Shown here one piece after another: positions 26,581-36,400 of a DNA stretch of 38,006 bases. Each line of letters opens with the position of its first letter. Position 1 is the first letter of the stretch. The stretch spans positions 1-38,006 of the forward strand of contig CANJWZ010000042.1 in the NCBI GenBank assembly GCA_947478725.1, given 5' to 3'. Made by a program: the position numbers and the translations under genes. Below the pieces are notes generated by a model that had not been told where the DNA came from, searched no databases, and saw only the letters and a program-made list of their open reading frames with translations. This DNA is from Comamonadaceae bacterium. Its GTDB lineage: Bacteria; Pseudomonadota; Gammaproteobacteria; Burkholderiales; Burkholderiaceae_C.

Positions 26581-27990
26581 TCAAAACGGAACGGCGATCA
26601 GGTCATGCCCCTGAACGCCCACAATCCGCGCCTTGGTGAACTCCCCCACCTTCATTGTTTTGCTGATTTTCTCGGGCGTCAGCAGCCTGACCACACCATC
26701 AATCTCGGGCGCATCGGCATACGTTCGACCCACACCGCCCTTGCGGCCCAAGGCCGGGGCAGAATCGACCAGCACCTGCATGGTTGCACCGACACGGCTT
26801 TGCAGTTTTTGGCTGGACACAGCCTCAGCCACCGCCATGAAGCGCGCACGACGCTCTTCGCGTAGCTCGATCGGCAGCATGCCCTCGATATCGTTGGCCG
26901 TTGCACCCGCGACTGCGCTGTAGGCAAAGCAGCCCGCACGGTCGATTTTGGCTTCCTGCATGAAGTCGAGCAGGTGTTCAAATTCGCTTTCGGTCTCGCC
27001 TGGAAAGCCTGCAATAAAGGTGCTGCGAATCACAATCTCAGGGCAAATCTCGCGCCAGCGCGCAATGCGCTCCAGATTTTTTTCACCGCTGGCGGGCCGC
27101 TTCATGCGCTTTAAAACATCCGGGTGGCTGTGCTGCAAAGGCACATCCAGATACGGCAGCACCCGGCCCGTGGCCATCAGCGGCAGTACGTCGTCAACAC
27201 TGGGGTACGGGTACACATAGTGCAACCGCACCCAGGCGCCGTAAGGCTCGGCAATCTCACCGAGCGCTTGAACCAATTCCAGCATGCGGGTTTTGATCGG
27301 CTTGCCATCAAAAAAGCCGGTGCGGTATTTCAGGTCAACACCATAGGCCGAGGTGTCCTGGCTGATGACCAACAGCTCTTTGACGCCGCCTTCAAAAAGC
27401 GCACGGGCTTCAACCAGCACATCACCAATGGGACGCGACACCAAATCTCCGCGCATTGACGGAATGATGCAAAACGTGCAGCGGTGGTTGCAGCCTTCGC
27501 TGATTTTCAGATACGCATAGTGGCGCGGCGTGAGCTTGATGCCCGCCACACCAAATGAATTGGGCACCAGGTCCACAAACGGGTCATGCGGCTTGGGCAG
27601 GTTCAAATGCACCGCATCCATTACCTCCTGGGTGGCATGCGGGCCGGTCACGGCCAGCACGCTGGGGTGCATTTGCCGCACCATGTTGCCGCCGTCCTCG
27701 CCGGCTTTGGCACCCAGGCAACCGGTCACGATGACACGGCCATTGGCGGCAAGCGCTTCTCCAATCGTGTCCAGGCTTTCCTTGACGGCATCGTCAATAA
27801 AGCCGCAGGTGTTGACAATGACGAGATCTGCACCTTCAAAGGTTTTCGATGTCTGGTAGCCCTCGGCGCTCAGCTGCGTCAGGATCAGCTCAGAATCGGT
27901 CAATGCCTTGGGGCAGCCAAGACTGACAAAGCCAACGCGTGGGGCAGGTTTATGGGTAATGGGTGTGGGGGGAGAAATAACTTCGCTCAT
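26581..27990 (-). CDS. rimO: Ribosomal protein S12 methylthiotransferase
   Basis: RimO is a radical-SAM enzyme that methylthiolates Asp88 of ribosomal protein S12. The N-terminal UPF0004 domain has three cluster cysteines (Cys26 in SLGCPKAL, Cys62 in VNTCGFI, Cys91 in TGCLG). The radical-SAM motif [17 protein letters not shown] gives Cys167, Cys171 and Cys174. A C-terminal TRAM domain (about 400-469) completes the protein. The S12-specific features (ALTDSE after the first cysteine, LHYVYPYP) separate it from MiaB. Length 469 is slightly above average. Confidence 0.96.
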   Translation of the reverse strand: MSEVISPPTPITHKPAPRVGFVSLGCPKALTDSELILTQLSAEGYQTSKTFEGADLVIVNTCGFIDDAVKESLDTIGEALAANGRVIVTGCLGAKAGEDGGNMVRQMHPSVLAVTGPHATQEVMDAVHLNLPKPHDPFVDLVPNSFGVAGIKLTPRHYAYLKISEGCNHRCTFCIIPSMRGDLVSRPIGDVLVEARALFEGGVKELLVISQDTSAYGVDLKYRTGFFDGKPIKTRMLELVQALGEIAEPYGAWVRLHYVYPYPSVDDVLPLMATGRVLPYLDVPLQHSHPDVLKRMKRPASGEKNLERIARWREICPEIVIRSTFIAGFPGETESEFEHLLDFMQEAKIDRAGCFAYSAVAGATANDIEGMLPIELREERRARFMAVAEAVSSQKLQSRVGATMQVLVDSAPALGRKGGVGRTYADAPEIDGVVRLLTPEKISKTMKVGEFTKARIVGVQGHDLIAVPF

Positions 27991-28018
27991 GGCTCCATTG
28001 TCTCAGAGCCTCAAAATA

Positions 28019-28579
28019 TCAGCGTTTGAGACCCAGCGCGCTCAACATCTGTTCGCTTTGCTTTCGCATTTGCTCCTGCATCTGCTCCTGCATTTGCGTG
28101 AACGCGCTTTTGGACTGCTCCACATAACTGCCCATCATCCCCTTCATCAGGGGTGACTGCAGGTTCATCAGCTTGGCCCAACTTTCGGGGCTCATCCCTT
28201 TGGCCTGTTCGGCCATTTTGACCTGCAAGTCCATGAAGCCCTGCACGTTTTTCTCGAGGTAAGCACCCATAAAGCTCTGCATGGCGTTGCCGTAAAACCG
28301 GATGATGTTGGCAAGCACCGCCTCAGTGAACATCGGTGCGCCACCCGACTCCTCTTCGAGAATGATTTGCAGCAGAATGCTGCGCGTCAAGTCGTCATTG
28401 GTTTTGGCGTCCACCACGACAAAAGGTGCGTTATCCATCACCAGTTGCCGCACGTCTGTCAGTGTGATGTAGGCAGAGGTTTCAGTGTCGTACAGACGCC
28501 GGTTCGGGTATTTTTTGATGACCCGGCCCTGTTCAGGCGGCTCAGTTGGGGAATGAGTAGAGGCTTTGGTTTTTGACAC
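28019..28579 (-). CDS. phaR: Polyhydroxyalkanoate synthesis repressor PhaR
   Basis: PhaR binds DNA and PHB granules and represses phasin and PHB genes until granules appear. The N-terminal DNA-binding domain is unmistakable (RVIKKYPNRRLYDTETSAYI then TLTDVRQLV), followed by the PHB-accumulation domain (LRTQ-type TRSILLQIILEEESGG) and a Gln/Met-rich C-terminus that may bind granules. I chose the GTG at 28579 (186 residues) with GGAA upstream. The open frame continues to 28762 but its first codons lie within a tRNA gene, so the longer start is not credible; an ATG at 28699 is possible but not conserved. hbdH nearby fits a PHB theme. Confidence 0.9.
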   Translation of the reverse strand: MSKTKASTHSPTEPPEQGRVIKKYPNRRLYDTETSAYITLTDVRQLVMDNAPFVVVDAKTNDDLTRSILLQIILEEESGGAPMFTEAVLANIIRFYGNAMQSFMGAYLEKNVQGFMDLQVKMAEQAKGMSPESWAKLMNLQSPLMKGMMGSYVEQSKSAFTQMQEQMQEQMRKQSEQMLSALGLKR

Positions 28580-28722
28580 TGAACATTCCAGTAGGTGAAT
28601 CACCACGACAGGCGCCAGCAAGATGGCGTGTGGGTTTGGAGATTCTAAGTAAGTTTGCCAATGATGGGCATATGTCCAATCTCTGTGTTTACCCTGCATT
28701 GAGGCAAACCGAACCAGAAGAT

Positions 28723-28799
28723 TGGTAGGCGCAATTGGACTCGAACCAACGACCCCCACCATGTCAAGGTGGTGCTCTAACCAGCTGAGCTATGCGCCT
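28723..28799 (-). tRNA. tRNA-Val (anticodon GAC)
   Basis: On the minus strand the acceptor AGGCGCA pairs with TGCGCCT, then discriminator A and encoded CCA. The D-arm is TAGCTCAGCTGGTTAGAGC. The anticodon stem CCACC/GGTGG encloses TTGACAT (anticodon GAC at 28763-28765), and the T-loop is TTCGAGT. 77 bases including CCA. It lies in the relA-phaR gap. Confidence 0.96.
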
Positions 28800-28814
28800 G
28801 GAGTCTAGCCTCGC

Positions 28815-28843
28815 AGTATAGCAGATCACTTTCTGCGTGCCGA
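28815..28843 (-). promoter_or_regulatory. Probable promoter of tRNA-Val
   Basis: TATACT (28815-28820) is preceded after 17 bases by TCGGCA (28838-28843), four of six matches to TTGACA. The -10 lies 15 bases before the tRNA. The -35 is inside the last codons of relA. Confidence 0.5.
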
Positions 28844-31039
28844 CCGCACCCCGGCCACCCCGGCCACCAGGCCCAGCACCTGCTTGAGCCGCCCTGACTG
28901 CGCGACTTCTACCGTGAACGTCATCCACGCCGTGCCGCCCCGGTTGTCTTTCACCGATTGCGTTTGCACCCCAATCACGTTCATTTTCTCTTTGGCAAAC
29001 ACCTCTGAAATATCGCGCAAAAGGCCCTGCCTGTCCGATGCTTCAATCGCTACATCAACCGGGTAAGCTGCGCTGTCAGCGTTTTTGGGCGCGTTCCACT
29101 CGACCTCAATCACCCGGTCTGGGCTGCCATGGGCCATGTTGTGAAAGTTGCTGCAATCGCTGCGGTGCACGCTCACGCCTTTGCCCTTGGTCACAAAGCC
29201 CAAGATATCGTCAGGTGGTGCAGGCTTGCAGCACTTGGCCAATTGCGTCAACAGCGACCCCATGCCAACCACCAGCACGCCGCCGTTATTGGCCTTGGGC
29301 CCCGAACGTGGTTTTTTGGCGAGCACATAGTCGTCTTGCGTGGGCGCGGGCTCTGGCGGCTTGAGCATGTTTTCAATCGTGCGCAGGCTCAGCTCGTCTT
29401 TGCCCACCACTTCAAACAAATCGTCCGCCGCCTTAAAGCCAAGCTGCGACGCCAGGTCGTCCAGCTTCACAGCGGTTTTGCCTTCGCGCTGCAACAGCTT
29501 TTCAACCGCCTCACGGCCCTTGGCGATGGTTTGCGCCATCTCCAGGGCGTTAAACCAGGCGCGTACTTTTGACTTGGCGCGATGGCTGCTTAAAAAGCCC
29601 AGTTCGGGGTTGAGCCAGTCACGCGACGGCCCGCCCTCTTTGACGGTGATGACTTCTACCGTTTGGCCGTTTTGCAAGGGCGTGTTCAGCGGCACCATCG
29701 CCCCGTCAATGCGCGCCCCACGGCAGCGGTGGCCCACATTGGTGTGCACACTGTAGGCAAAGTCAACAGCAGTTGCGCCCTGGGGCAGCTCGACAACGGC
29801 AGCGTCTGGTGTCAGCACATAAATGCGGTCTTCAAACAAGCCGGGCTGGCCTGGGTTTGAACTGCCTGACAGGTCACGCTCCCAGGCCAGCAACTGCCTG
29901 AGCACCGCTATTTTTGCGTCGTATTCACTGCTGGCTGACACGCCCGCATAACCCTTGGTGCCCGCCTCTTTGTAAGCCCAGTGCGCGGCCACGCCATGCT
30001 CGGCATGGTCATGCATGGCTTGTGTACGGATTTGAATTTCTACCGCCCTGCCCTCGGCATCCCGCACCACGGTATGCAGCGACTGGTAGCCGTTTGACTT
30101 GGGCTTGGCAATGTAGTCGTCAAACTCGCCCTCCATCGGCGCAAAGCGTGAATGCACAAAGCTGAGCGCTGCGTAGCAGCCGTTCGCATCTGCCGCAATC
30201 ACCCGCAGCGCACGAATGTCAAACACTTGGTCAAACCCAAGAGATTTGCCGCGCATTTTTTTGACAATGCTGTAGATGTGCTTGGGCCGGCCCTGCACCA
30301 GCGCTGCGACGCCGCTTTTGTTCAGATCATGCTCCAGGTCAGCGCGCAGGCCTTCCATGAATTGCTCGCGCTCCACGCGTTTTTCATCCAGCAGCTGTGC
30401 GGTTTTTTTGTAGGTGTCGGGTTCCAAAAAACGAAAGGCCAGGTCTTCCATTTCCCATTTGATTTGCCAGATGCCCAGGCGGTTGGCCAGCGGCGCAAAC
30501 ACATGCAGTGACTCGTGCGCCAGCGCGGCTGAAGCAGTTTGCCGCGTCAATGCGCAATAGCGCAGTGTTTGCAGACGTGACGCCAGCCGCAGCATGACCA
30601 CCCGCAAGTCGCGCGAGAAAGCCAGCAGCATTTTTCGCACCGTCTCAAGTTGCGCTTTAGGGTCGTCGTCCAGCTGCGCCCTAGCCTTCGCCGAGCGTGC
30701 CTGCTGCTGCACGTTCACCAGCTTGGTTGTCTCCAGCGCCAGCTCGGCATAGTGCACGCCAAAGGCTTTGGTAATGACCTCCAGCGGCTTGGTCAGGTGC
30801 TGACAGGCATACACCAGATAAGTGGCGGCCTGCATCGCCTCAGACCCGCCAATCGCCTTCAATATCTCGGCGACGGCATCGGCATGCGCCAGGGTGTTTT
30901 CCCCTGTGTCCAGCGTCTCGCTGGCAATCAGCGGCTCAGCAAACGCGCGCGCCCGGCTCAGCGCCTGAGGCTGGTCGGGCAGGCTGCTGGCCGTGGCATT
31001 GACGATTTGCGCACTGACGGCGGGCGCATGGCTTTTCAT
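28826..31039 (-). CDS. relA: GTP pyrophosphokinase RelA (monofunctional (p)ppGpp synthetase)
   Basis: RelA makes (p)ppGpp on starved ribosomes. The 737-residue protein has a degenerate HD hydrolase domain (about 40-190): where SpoT has the metal-binding HD, this one reads YLVYACQHL, so hydrolysis is unlikely. The synthetase domain (about 245-360) has DIRALRV, the acidic EFDD at 305-308, typical of synthetase-only RelA, and VEIQIRTQAMHDHAEHGVAAHW. A TGS domain (RIYVLTPDAAVVELPQGATAVDFAY) and a C-terminal ACT domain follow. A SpoT homologue would be expected elsewhere in the genome. It is 18 bp downstream of the alpha/beta hydrolase gene. Confidence 0.94.
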   Translation of the reverse strand: MKSHAPAVSAQIVNATASSLPDQPQALSRARAFAEPLIASETLDTGENTLAHADAVAEILKAIGGSEAMQAATYLVYACQHLTKPLEVITKAFGVHYAELALETTKLVNVQQQARSAKARAQLDDDPKAQLETVRKMLLAFSRDLRVVMLRLASRLQTLRYCALTRQTASAALAHESLHVFAPLANRLGIWQIKWEMEDLAFRFLEPDTYKKTAQLLDEKRVEREQFMEGLRADLEHDLNKSGVAALVQGRPKHIYSIVKKMRGKSLGFDQVFDIRALRVIAADANGCYAALSFVHSRFAPMEGEFDDYIAKPKSNGYQSLHTVVRDAEGRAVEIQIRTQAMHDHAEHGVAAHWAYKEAGTKGYAGVSASSEYDAKIAVLRQLLAWERDLSGSSNPGQPGLFEDRIYVLTPDAAVVELPQGATAVDFAYSVHTNVGHRCRGARIDGAMVPLNTPLQNGQTVEVITVKEGGPSRDWLNPELGFLSSHRAKSKVRAWFNALEMAQTIAKGREAVEKLLQREGKTAVKLDDLASQLGFKAADDLFEVVGKDELSLRTIENMLKPPEPAPTQDDYVLAKKPRSGPKANNGGVLVVGMGSLLTQLAKCCKPAPPDDILGFVTKGKGVSVHRSDCSNFHNMAHGSPDRVIEVEWNAPKNADSAAYPVDVAIEASDRQGLLRDISEVFAKEKMNVIGVQTQSVKDNRGGTAWMTFTVEVAQSGRLKQVLGLVAGVAGVRSARRK

Positions 31040-31057
31040 GGGCGAGTCGCTAACATT

Positions 31058-31990
31058 TCAGCCCAGCAAAAAGCCTGCAACAGCGGCCAGCTGGGTGGCC
31101 GCCACCACAGTGGGCGCATGACCCACACCGGCAAACTCAACCAGCCTGGCTTTGGGCCCGCGCCGGCCCATCGCCTGAGCGGTCGCCGGGCTGAGCAAGT
31201 CAGAATCAGCACCGCGCAGCAGCAAGGTTTGCGCGCTGATGTTGTCATACAGCTGCCACAGCGTTTTTTCGCCTTGCAGGGTGGACGCTTCGCTGGCCTG
31301 CTTGAAAGGCACAGCCAGTGCTGGGTCGTAATGCAGGCGCAGTCTGCCCGGCGCATCAGGCACCGGCCGCAGCATGGGCCGCGACAGCGCCAGCCACTGC
31401 TCAGGCGTGTGCGGGCCAAAGCCTTTTGAAATCGCCCACATCGCGTCGGCTGCCTGCTGCACCGAATCAAAGGTGATCGGCACGCCCAAATAGGTGCCAA
31501 TCCGCACAATCGACAGCCATTCGATCGCCGGGCCAACGTCGTTGAGCACGAGTTTATGAACGGGAACAGGAAGCGGCTGCCCACACACCACCAAGCCAAT
31601 CAAGCCGCCCATGCTGGTGCCAAACCAGTCCAGCCTGTTGATGGCAGCCTGGGCATGCAACTGCGCCAGCAGTACCAGCATGTCGGCGGCGTAGGTCGGT
31701 ATCTGGTAGAGCATCGGGTCTTTCAGCCAATCGCTTTCGCCGCGCCCCACCACATCCGGGCAAATCACGCGAATCTCGCCTTGGGCGGCTTCCACCAGGT
31801 GGGCTGCCAGCACGTCAAAGTCACGCCCCTGACGCGACAAACCGTGCACGCACAGCACCACATGCGCTGCCTTGGGGTTGCCCCACTGCCAATAAGCCAT
31901 GCGGTGGCCACCTGCGCTGATGCCCTGCCCCCCTGCGCTAGGTGGGCATTGAACGTATTGAAGGCTGGGCTGCAGATCAGGGGAGGTCAT
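31058..31990 (-). CDS. Alpha/beta-fold hydrolase
   Basis: The 310-residue protein has the oxyanion-hole segment VHGLSRQGRDF (about 48-58), the nucleophile elbow FGTSMGGLIG with Ser126, an acid in RGADSDLL (Asp262 or Asp264) and the catalytic histidine in GVGHAP (His291), so the triad is complete. No signal peptide is seen, so it is cytoplasmic. The substrate is unknown. Being divergent from hbdH it might act on a hydroxybutyrate ester or oligomer, but that is inference from position only. Confidence 0.87.
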   Translation of the reverse strand: MTSPDLQPSLQYVQCPPSAGGQGISAGGHRMAYWQWGNPKAAHVVLCVHGLSRQGRDFDVLAAHLVEAAQGEIRVICPDVVGRGESDWLKDPMLYQIPTYAADMLVLLAQLHAQAAINRLDWFGTSMGGLIGLVVCGQPLPVPVHKLVLNDVGPAIEWLSIVRIGTYLGVPITFDSVQQAADAMWAISKGFGPHTPEQWLALSRPMLRPVPDAPGRLRLHYDPALAVPFKQASEASTLQGEKTLWQLYDNISAQTLLLRGADSDLLSPATAQAMGRRGPKARLVEFAGVGHAPTVVAATQLAAVAGFLLG

Positions 31991-32059
31991 GTTTTAAGGC
32001 TTGGTAAAAACTTGATAATGGCTTGACGGCTCATTCAATCATACGGAGAAACGCACATC

Positions 32060-32854
32060 ATGCTCAAAGGTAAAACAGCACTCGTGACAGGTTCAACCAG
32101 CGGCATCGGCCTGGGCATCGCCAAGGCGCTGGCGGCGCAAGGTGCCAACATCGTCATGAACGGCTTCGGGGATGTGGATGCGCCCAAAGCTGAAATTGTT
32201 GCGGCAGGCGCGTCATACGGGGTGAAAGTGGTGCACCACAAAGCCGACATGAGCAAACCCAGCGAGATTGCGGACATGATGGCTTATGCCGCCGCCGAGT
32301 TTGGCCAGGTCGATGTTCTGGTCAACAACGCAGGTATTCAGCACGTGGCGCGCATCGAGAACTTCCCGGTCGACAAGTGGGACGCCATCATTGCCATCAA
32401 TTTGTCCAGCGCCTTTCACGCCACCCGCCTGGCACTGCCCGCCATGCAGGCGGCCAACGGCGGCAAAGGCTGGGGCCGCATCATCAACGTGGCATCGGCC
32501 CACGGCCTGGTAGCCTCGGCTGAAAAGTCAGCCTACGTCGCCTCCAAACACGCCATCGTTGGCCTGACCAAAGTCACCGCGCTGGAAAACGCCAAAAGCG
32601 GCGTGACCTGCAACGCCATCTGCCCAGGCTGGGTGCTGACACCGCTGGTGCAAAAGCAACTCGACGACCGCGCCAAAGCAGGCAACATGACCATGGAAGC
32701 CGCCACCACCCAACTGCTGAGTGAAAAAGAACCCTCGCTGCAGTTCACCACCCCGGAAGAGCTGGGCGCACTGGCGGTATTTTTCTGCTCTCCCGCCGGT
32801 AATAACGTGCGCGGCGTGGCCTGGAACATGGATGGTGGGTGGGTGGCGCAGTAA
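32060..32854 (+). CDS. hbdH: 3-hydroxybutyrate dehydrogenase (short-chain dehydrogenase)
   Basis: The enzyme oxidises D-3-hydroxybutyrate to acetoacetate with NAD+ in PHB breakdown. The 264-residue SDR has the cofactor motif TGSTSGIGLGIA (10-21), NNAG (89-92), Ser146, and the catalytic YVASK (Tyr159, Lys163). GIQHVARIE, SAHGLVASAEKSAY and the C-terminal WNMDGGWVAQ are typical of HBDH rather than of other SDRs. GGAGA lies 11 bases before the ATG. A second, decayed copy of its 3' end lies at 33024-33149. phaR is 3.5 kb away. Confidence 0.92.
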   Translation: MLKGKTALVTGSTSGIGLGIAKALAAQGANIVMNGFGDVDAPKAEIVAAGASYGVKVVHHKADMSKPSEIADMMAYAAAEFGQVDVLVNNAGIQHVARIENFPVDKWDAIIAINLSSAFHATRLALPAMQAANGGKGWGRIINVASAHGLVASAEKSAYVASKHAIVGLTKVTALENAKSGVTCNAICPGWVLTPLVQKQLDDRAKAGNMTMEAATTQLLSEKEPSLQFTTPEELGALAVFFCSPAGNNVRGVAWNMDGGWVAQ

Positions 32855-33023
32855 ACATCTGTGCCCCGCGCCTTGGGTTTTGAGCTCACAGGGCATCACG
32901 CACGAACGCGTTGAAACAGCGCGAAACTTTGCACCCCAACTCCTGCAAATACTGTCTGATTTAAAAATCGGACAGCTGGTCAAGCTGCGCCATCGCTCAA
33001 TCAAACAACCCCTGAGCTAAAAG

Positions 33024-33149
33024 CCGGCCGCAATGGCCGTGTTTTTCTGCTCCCCCTCGGGTCATCACGTGCGCATCGTTGCTTTAAACATTGATGGTGT
33101 TTGGGTGGCCAATAAAAGTGAACGCATTGGCTTACCTATCTATTTGTAA
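33024..33149 (+). pseudogene. Decayed duplicate of the hbdH 3' end
   Basis: The frame ending TAA at 33147-33149 reads AVFFCSPSGHHVRIVALNID then GVWVA, matching 18 of 25 residues of the hbdH C-terminus (AVFFCSPAGNNVRGVAWNMD then GGWVA). It then runs 12 further residues (NKSERIGLPIYL) to a stop. Only the last tenth of an SDR is present; the catalytic half is absent. An ATG at 33033 could start a 38-residue peptide, but I see no functional reason for it. It is either a degraded tandem duplicate or the remains of another SDR gene. Confidence 0.75.
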
Positions 33150-33154
33150 CTGTT

Positions 33155-33171
33155 TGCAATCATTGATTGCA
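33155..33171. repeat. Perfect 7-3-7 inverted repeat upstream of the exoprotein gene
   Basis: TGCAATC-att-GATTGCA is a perfect dyad of operator size, about 300 bases before the exoprotein start. Without a promoter fixed nearby its role is unknown. Confidence 0.4.
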
Positions 33172-33468
33172 TTGTGGCTATTTTTAGCGCGCAGACAGCC
33201 ATTTTGTGGCATCGATGAACTGGCTCGAGGCGGTTAAGGCTTGTAAAAGCCTTGAAGTGTCTTTTCCGTCTGGCAAAAAGAGCGAAATTTTATACATTTT
33301 GTTACTTTTACGTGGCGCACATGGCGCAAGCATTTGCAAGAAAACAAAAAGTCCCCTTGTCAAACTGCTCGAATAGTTACTTGTAAGTAGTTGTTCTTGA
33401 TGACGTTTTCGATAAGCACACTCCACTAAGTTTGTTCCATTGGCTTGATTTGATGGCAACGACATTCA

Positions 33469-36400
33469 ATGTATTCACACGCCTCGCTCAATCGCATCTA
33501 TCGCCTGGTCTGGAGCGCAGTGCACCAGACCTGGGTGGTTGCGTCTGAGCTGGCCGGTGGACGGGGCAAGAGCAGTTCAACACCCCTGTTAAGCGCAGCG
33601 CTGCTGGCCAGCTTGGCCGGCCTGAGCGGCGGCGCAGGGGCCGCACCCCAAGGGGGGCAAGTCGTGGGGGGCAGCGGCAGCATCAGCACGATCGGTGCCA
33701 CCACCACCATCACCCAAGCAAGCGACAAACTATCTCTCAACTGGCAAAGCTTCAACGTCGGCAAGACCGAGACCGTCAACTTCGTTCAACCTTCCGCCAG
33801 TGCCCTCGCGGTGAACCGCATCTTTGACACCCAGGGCTCGCAAATCTTGGGGCGGATCAACGCCAACGGCCAGGTCTGGCTGATCAACCCTAACGGCGTG
33901 CTGTTTGGCAAAGATGCGCAAATCAACGTTGGTGGCCTGGTGGCCTCGACCCTCAACCCGGACGACGCCTCCATCGGCAGCGCGCGCAGCAACTTCAGTG
34001 GCACCAGCACGGCGGGCGTGGTGAACTTTGGCCAGATCAACGCCGCCCAAGGCGGCTATGTGGCGCTGCTGGGCCACAGTGTCTCTAACCAAGGCAGCAT
34101 CAGCGCCCCCGGCGGCACGGTCGCGCTGGGTGCGGGCAGCGCGGTCAGCCTGAACTTTGCGGGCAGCAAGCTGCTGGGGCTGGAGGTCACCAGCAACCAG
34201 GTCAACGCGCTGGCTGAGAACGGCGGGCTGATTCAGGCTGATGGCGGGCAGGTGCTGCTCAGCGCCGGTGCGCGTGACAGCTTGCTGGCCAGTGTGGTCA
34301 ACAACACGGGTGTCATTCAGGCGCGCACGGTACAAGAGCAGGACGGCAAGATTATTTTGCTGGGCGGTATGGCGGCGGGTGCCACCAAGGTGAAGGGCAC
34401 GCTGGACGCCTCAGCGCCCAACGGCGGCAACGGCGGGTTCATTGAGACCAGCGCCTACGCAGTGAATGTGGACGACAGCGCCAAGATCACCACCGCCAGC
34501 GCCCAGGGCACGCAAGGGCAGTGGTTGCTGGACCCGTTCGACTTTTACGTCAAATCCAGCGGGGGCAATATCACCGGGGCCGCACTCAGCACAGCGCTGG
34601 GTAACAACAACGTGACCATTCAAACTGTCGCCTCGGCAAACCCGACCCTCACGGGTGCTACCGCCAGCGGCAGCTACACCAGCGGATTGGGCGACATTTA
34701 TGTGAACGACGCTGTCAGCTGGAGTGCCAACTACACCCTCACCCTGAACGCCTACAACAGCATCTACATCAACAACGCCATCACCGCCACCGGCGCCAGC
34801 GGCAAGCTGGCACTGCTGTACGGTCAGGCCAGCAGTAACGGTGGCAGTGCCAATTACTTTGTGAACGCACCGGTGTCGCTGCAAGCGGGTGCGAACTTTT
34901 CGACCAAGCTGGGCAGCACTGGCACAACCAAGAACTACACCGTCATCACCAGCTTGGGTAACGCGGGCGATGAGAACCTTTTAAGTGCCACCAACAGCCT
35001 GCAGGGCTTGGCCTACTACATCAGCCCTAACAGCCGCTTGAGCGGCAATTACGTGCTGGGCGCGGAGATTGACGCCAGCGGCACGTCTACCTGGAACAGC
35101 GGTAGTGGCTTTTCGCCCATTGCCAATTTCGGAGCTAACTCCTCGGCAGTGTTTTATGGAACGTTTGACGGGCTGGGCCACACCGTCAGCGGGCTGACCA
35201 TCAACCGCCCGAATACCGATTTTGTGGGACTTTTTGGCATTTTGGGGATTGGTGCGGTCGTTAAAAACGTGGGGGTGACCTCAGCCAGTGTCGTCGGTGC
35301 CAGTAATGTCGGTGCCTTGGTTGGCTTCATGCATGGCGCTGTCAGCAACAGCTACAGCACGGGCAGCATCAGTGCCAACACAAATTCATTCGGTGGCCTG
35401 GCCGGGGGCAGCGCCGGGACCATCAGCAACAGCTATAGCGCCGTCAATGTCACCGGCATAGGCAGCATTGGCAATATCAGCGGCGGCCTAGTCGGCCTCA
35501 ACGGTGGCACGGTGACCAACAGCTACGCCACCGGGACTGTCGGCGGAGTCGGGGGTATCAAAGGCGGCTTGGTGGGTAGGGCTGGCTCCGGTGATACCGC
35601 CTCTTCGTTTATCAGCAACAGCTACGCCACCGGGGCGGTCAGCGGCATCAGCAGCATTGGCGGCTTGGTGGGCGAAATGGAGCGCAGGGTTTCCACCCAT
35701 CGCGCAGCGACTGTCAGCAACAGCTACGCCACCGGCGCGGTCACAGCCACGGGTACCTTTGCTGGCGGCTTGGTAGGTCAGAGCTACGGCATTGTCACCA
35801 GCAGCTATGCCACCGGGTCGGTTGGCGGAAGCGGGGGCATCAAAGGCGGCTTGGTGGGTAGAAATACTGACTTGGCGACCATCAGCAACAGCTACGCCAC
35901 CGGCGCGGTCAGCGGCAGCTACACCATTGGCGGCCTGGTGGGCGACGTCTTGCGCGCGGTTTCTGCCACCGACGTAGTGACCAGCGGGACAGTCAGCGAC
36001 AGCTACGCCACGGGTGCGGTCAGCGCCACGGCTGGCGATGCGGGCGGTTTGGTAGGTTCGAGCAGAGGAAATATCAGCAACAGCTATGCCACCGGCACCG
36101 TTGGCGGAACCGGTTCCGTCGGCGGTTTGGCAGGTTATAGCGGCTACGGGACCATCAGCAACAGCTACGCTACGGGCGTGGTCAGCGGCGGCACTACCGG
36201 GGGCTTGGTAGGCTACATGGACAACTCTGGCGCTGTCAGCAGCAGCTACGCCACGGGCAGCGTCACCGGCACAGGCTACACAGGGGGCTTGCTGGGCAAC
36301 TTGGTCAGCGGCACCATTGCCAACAGCTATGCCACCGGCGCGGTCAGCGGCTCTCAGCGCGTCGGCGGTCTGGTCGGCAACAGCGCAGGCGCAATCTCCA

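Larger units (their letters stand above)
32855..33468. other. 614-bp gap between hbdH and the exoprotein gene
   Basis: From left to right: a coding-like frame tail ending at TAA 33018-33020 (its last residues read HERVETARNFAPQLLQILSD, then LKIGQLVKLRHRSIKQPLS), which I do not recognise and which has no start of its own after the hbdH stop. Then come the decayed hbdH 3' copy (33024-33149), a perfect inverted repeat (33155-33171), a 7-bp hairpin AAGGCTT/AAGCCTT (33236-33253), and an A+T-rich stretch up to the exoprotein start. No complete gene is convincing. The base composition and gene debris suggest past insertion or deletion. Confidence 0.6.

Noticed and set aside
28580..28762. N-terminal extension of phaR by 61 codons
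   Set aside because: Its first codons lie inside the tRNA-Val gene and the added residues are not conserved in PhaR.
30650..31429. 259-codon open frame antisense across relA and the hydrolase gene
   Set aside because: It spans two well-supported genes on the other strand and shows no recognisable domain.
33184..33465. 93-codon minus-strand frame in the gap before the exoprotein
   Set aside because: No recognisable family, no good ribosome-binding site, and it crosses an A+T-rich region that looks regulatory or decayed.
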